From assembly GCF_947496875.1 (NCBI RefSeq), contig NZ_CANMEH010000007.1, positions 1 through 64,000 of the forward strand: DNA of 64,000 nucleotides, given 5' to 3'. Each line of letters opens with the position of its first letter. Positions within the stretch are counted from its first letter, which is position 1. The position numbers and the translations under genes are program-made. Positions 63,650-64,000 of the stretch are shown in pieces. The DNA comes from an uncultured Paracoccus sp. Lineage in GTDB: Bacteria > Pseudomonadota > Alphaproteobacteria > Rhodobacterales > Rhodobacteraceae. Below the pieces are notes generated by a model that was given only the letters and a program-made list of their open reading frames with translations, searched no databases and was not told the DNA's origin.

Positions 63650-64000
63650 ATGAGGCAGGCGGCACAGGACGGACCATCCGAACTCCGCACGGCGCGCCGG
63701 GCCGGATGGCACCTGCTGCTGTCGGTCGGGGTGTTTTCTGCCGCGGTGAACCTGCTCAACCTTACCGGGCCGCTGTTCATGATGCAGGTCTATGACCGGG
63801 TGCTGGGCAGCCGGTCGGTCGAGACGCTGACCGCGCTGTTCGTGCTGGTCACGTTTTTGTTCCTGTTGATGGGGCTGCTGGACCTGGCCCGCAACCGGGT
63901 CATGGCGCGGATCGCGGCACGGCTGCATGACCGGCTGGAGGGACGGGTGTTCCAGGCGGCCCTGCAGGAAGGCGCGCAGACCGGCAACCGCGCGGCGACC
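63650..64000 (+). CDS. Type I secretion system permease/ATPase, N-terminal part (cut by window end)
   Basis: An open frame runs from ATG 63650 to the last base (117 codons). After a short cytoplasmic lead (MRQAAQDGPSELRTARR) come two membrane helices. The first begins GWHLLLSVGVFSAAVNLLNL and is followed by LFMMQVYDRVLGSRSVETL. The next helix is TALFVLVTFLFLLMGLLDLARNRVMARI. The MQVYDRVL and the NRVMARIAARLHDRLE motifs are characteristic of HlyB/PrtD-type ABC exporters. The ATP-binding half lies beyond the window. GCAGGAA is about 9 nt before the ATG. Confidence 0.85.
   Translation, partial: MRQAAQDGPSELRTARRAGWHLLLSVGVFSAAVNLLNLTGPLFMMQVYDRVLGSRSVETLTALFVLVTFLFLLMGLLDLARNRVMARIAARLHDRLEGRVFQAALQEGAQTGNRAAT

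Overview
The window is about 64 kb of high-GC DNA from an alphaproteobacterium, most likely order Rhodobacterales. The lineage is inferred from the gene set and neighbourhoods: a DUF1013/TrcR protein, COQ9 divergent from rpsU, ftsEX followed by plsC and divergent from a zinc-ribbon protein, and a tlpA / argH / small lipoprotein / lysA / TIGR02302-DUF4175 block. No rRNA, tRNA, CRISPR array or replication origin was seen. The species cannot be named from the sequence alone.

Left part (1 to about 15.6 kb) is accessory. It opens with the 3' end of an IS66-type transposase, then a GMC oxidoreductase and a GYD-domain protein in sparsely coding DNA. An extracellular-polysaccharide type cluster follows (3.5-13.5 kb): UDP-xylose synthase (UDP-glucuronate decarboxylase), an ABC exporter half-transporter, an operon of two related family-2 glycosyltransferases plus a methyltransferase on the minus strand, a family-4 glycosyltransferase and two more family-2 enzymes. 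The genes read as nucleotide-sugar supply, assembly, modification and export of a glycan. No priming transferase or polymerase lies inside the window. The cluster ends in decayed DNA (13.5-15.5 kb) with a frameshifted hydrolase-like gene fused to a remnant of a phage-type ParB/DNA-methylase gene.

The centre (15.6-34.6 kb) is mostly chromosomal housekeeping: trcR, RNase T2, quinone oxidoreductase, COQ9, rpsU, a PAP2 phosphatase, alanine dehydrogenase, mscL, a GST, the pheS-pheT operon, a VOC/SDR pair, a P2-type cation ATPase, a CAP-domain lipoprotein, an acyl-CoA synthetase and an HNH protein. A small low-GC membrane-protein gene sits exactly between pheS and pheT, coupled to both. This is the most intriguing feature of the window.

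The right part (34.8-64 kb) holds a low-GC class II Fic protein next to two perfect palindromes, ettA, rimO with a coupled sulfotransferase, an ABC-2 exporter, plsC-ftsX-ftsE, the zinc-ribbon protein, and the DUF4175 / lysA / DUF2834 / lipoprotein / argH block with divergent tlpA. After these come a frameshifted DUF2202 gene, tag, an EAL phosphodiesterase, phaB, DUF465, an RNA methyltransferase with DUF2007, a polyprenyl diphosphate synthase, amtB, a class A penicillin-binding protein, and the start of a type I secretion ABC transporter cut by the window edge. Stop/start overlaps (ATGA, GTGA, TAATG) are common and mark translationally coupled operons.
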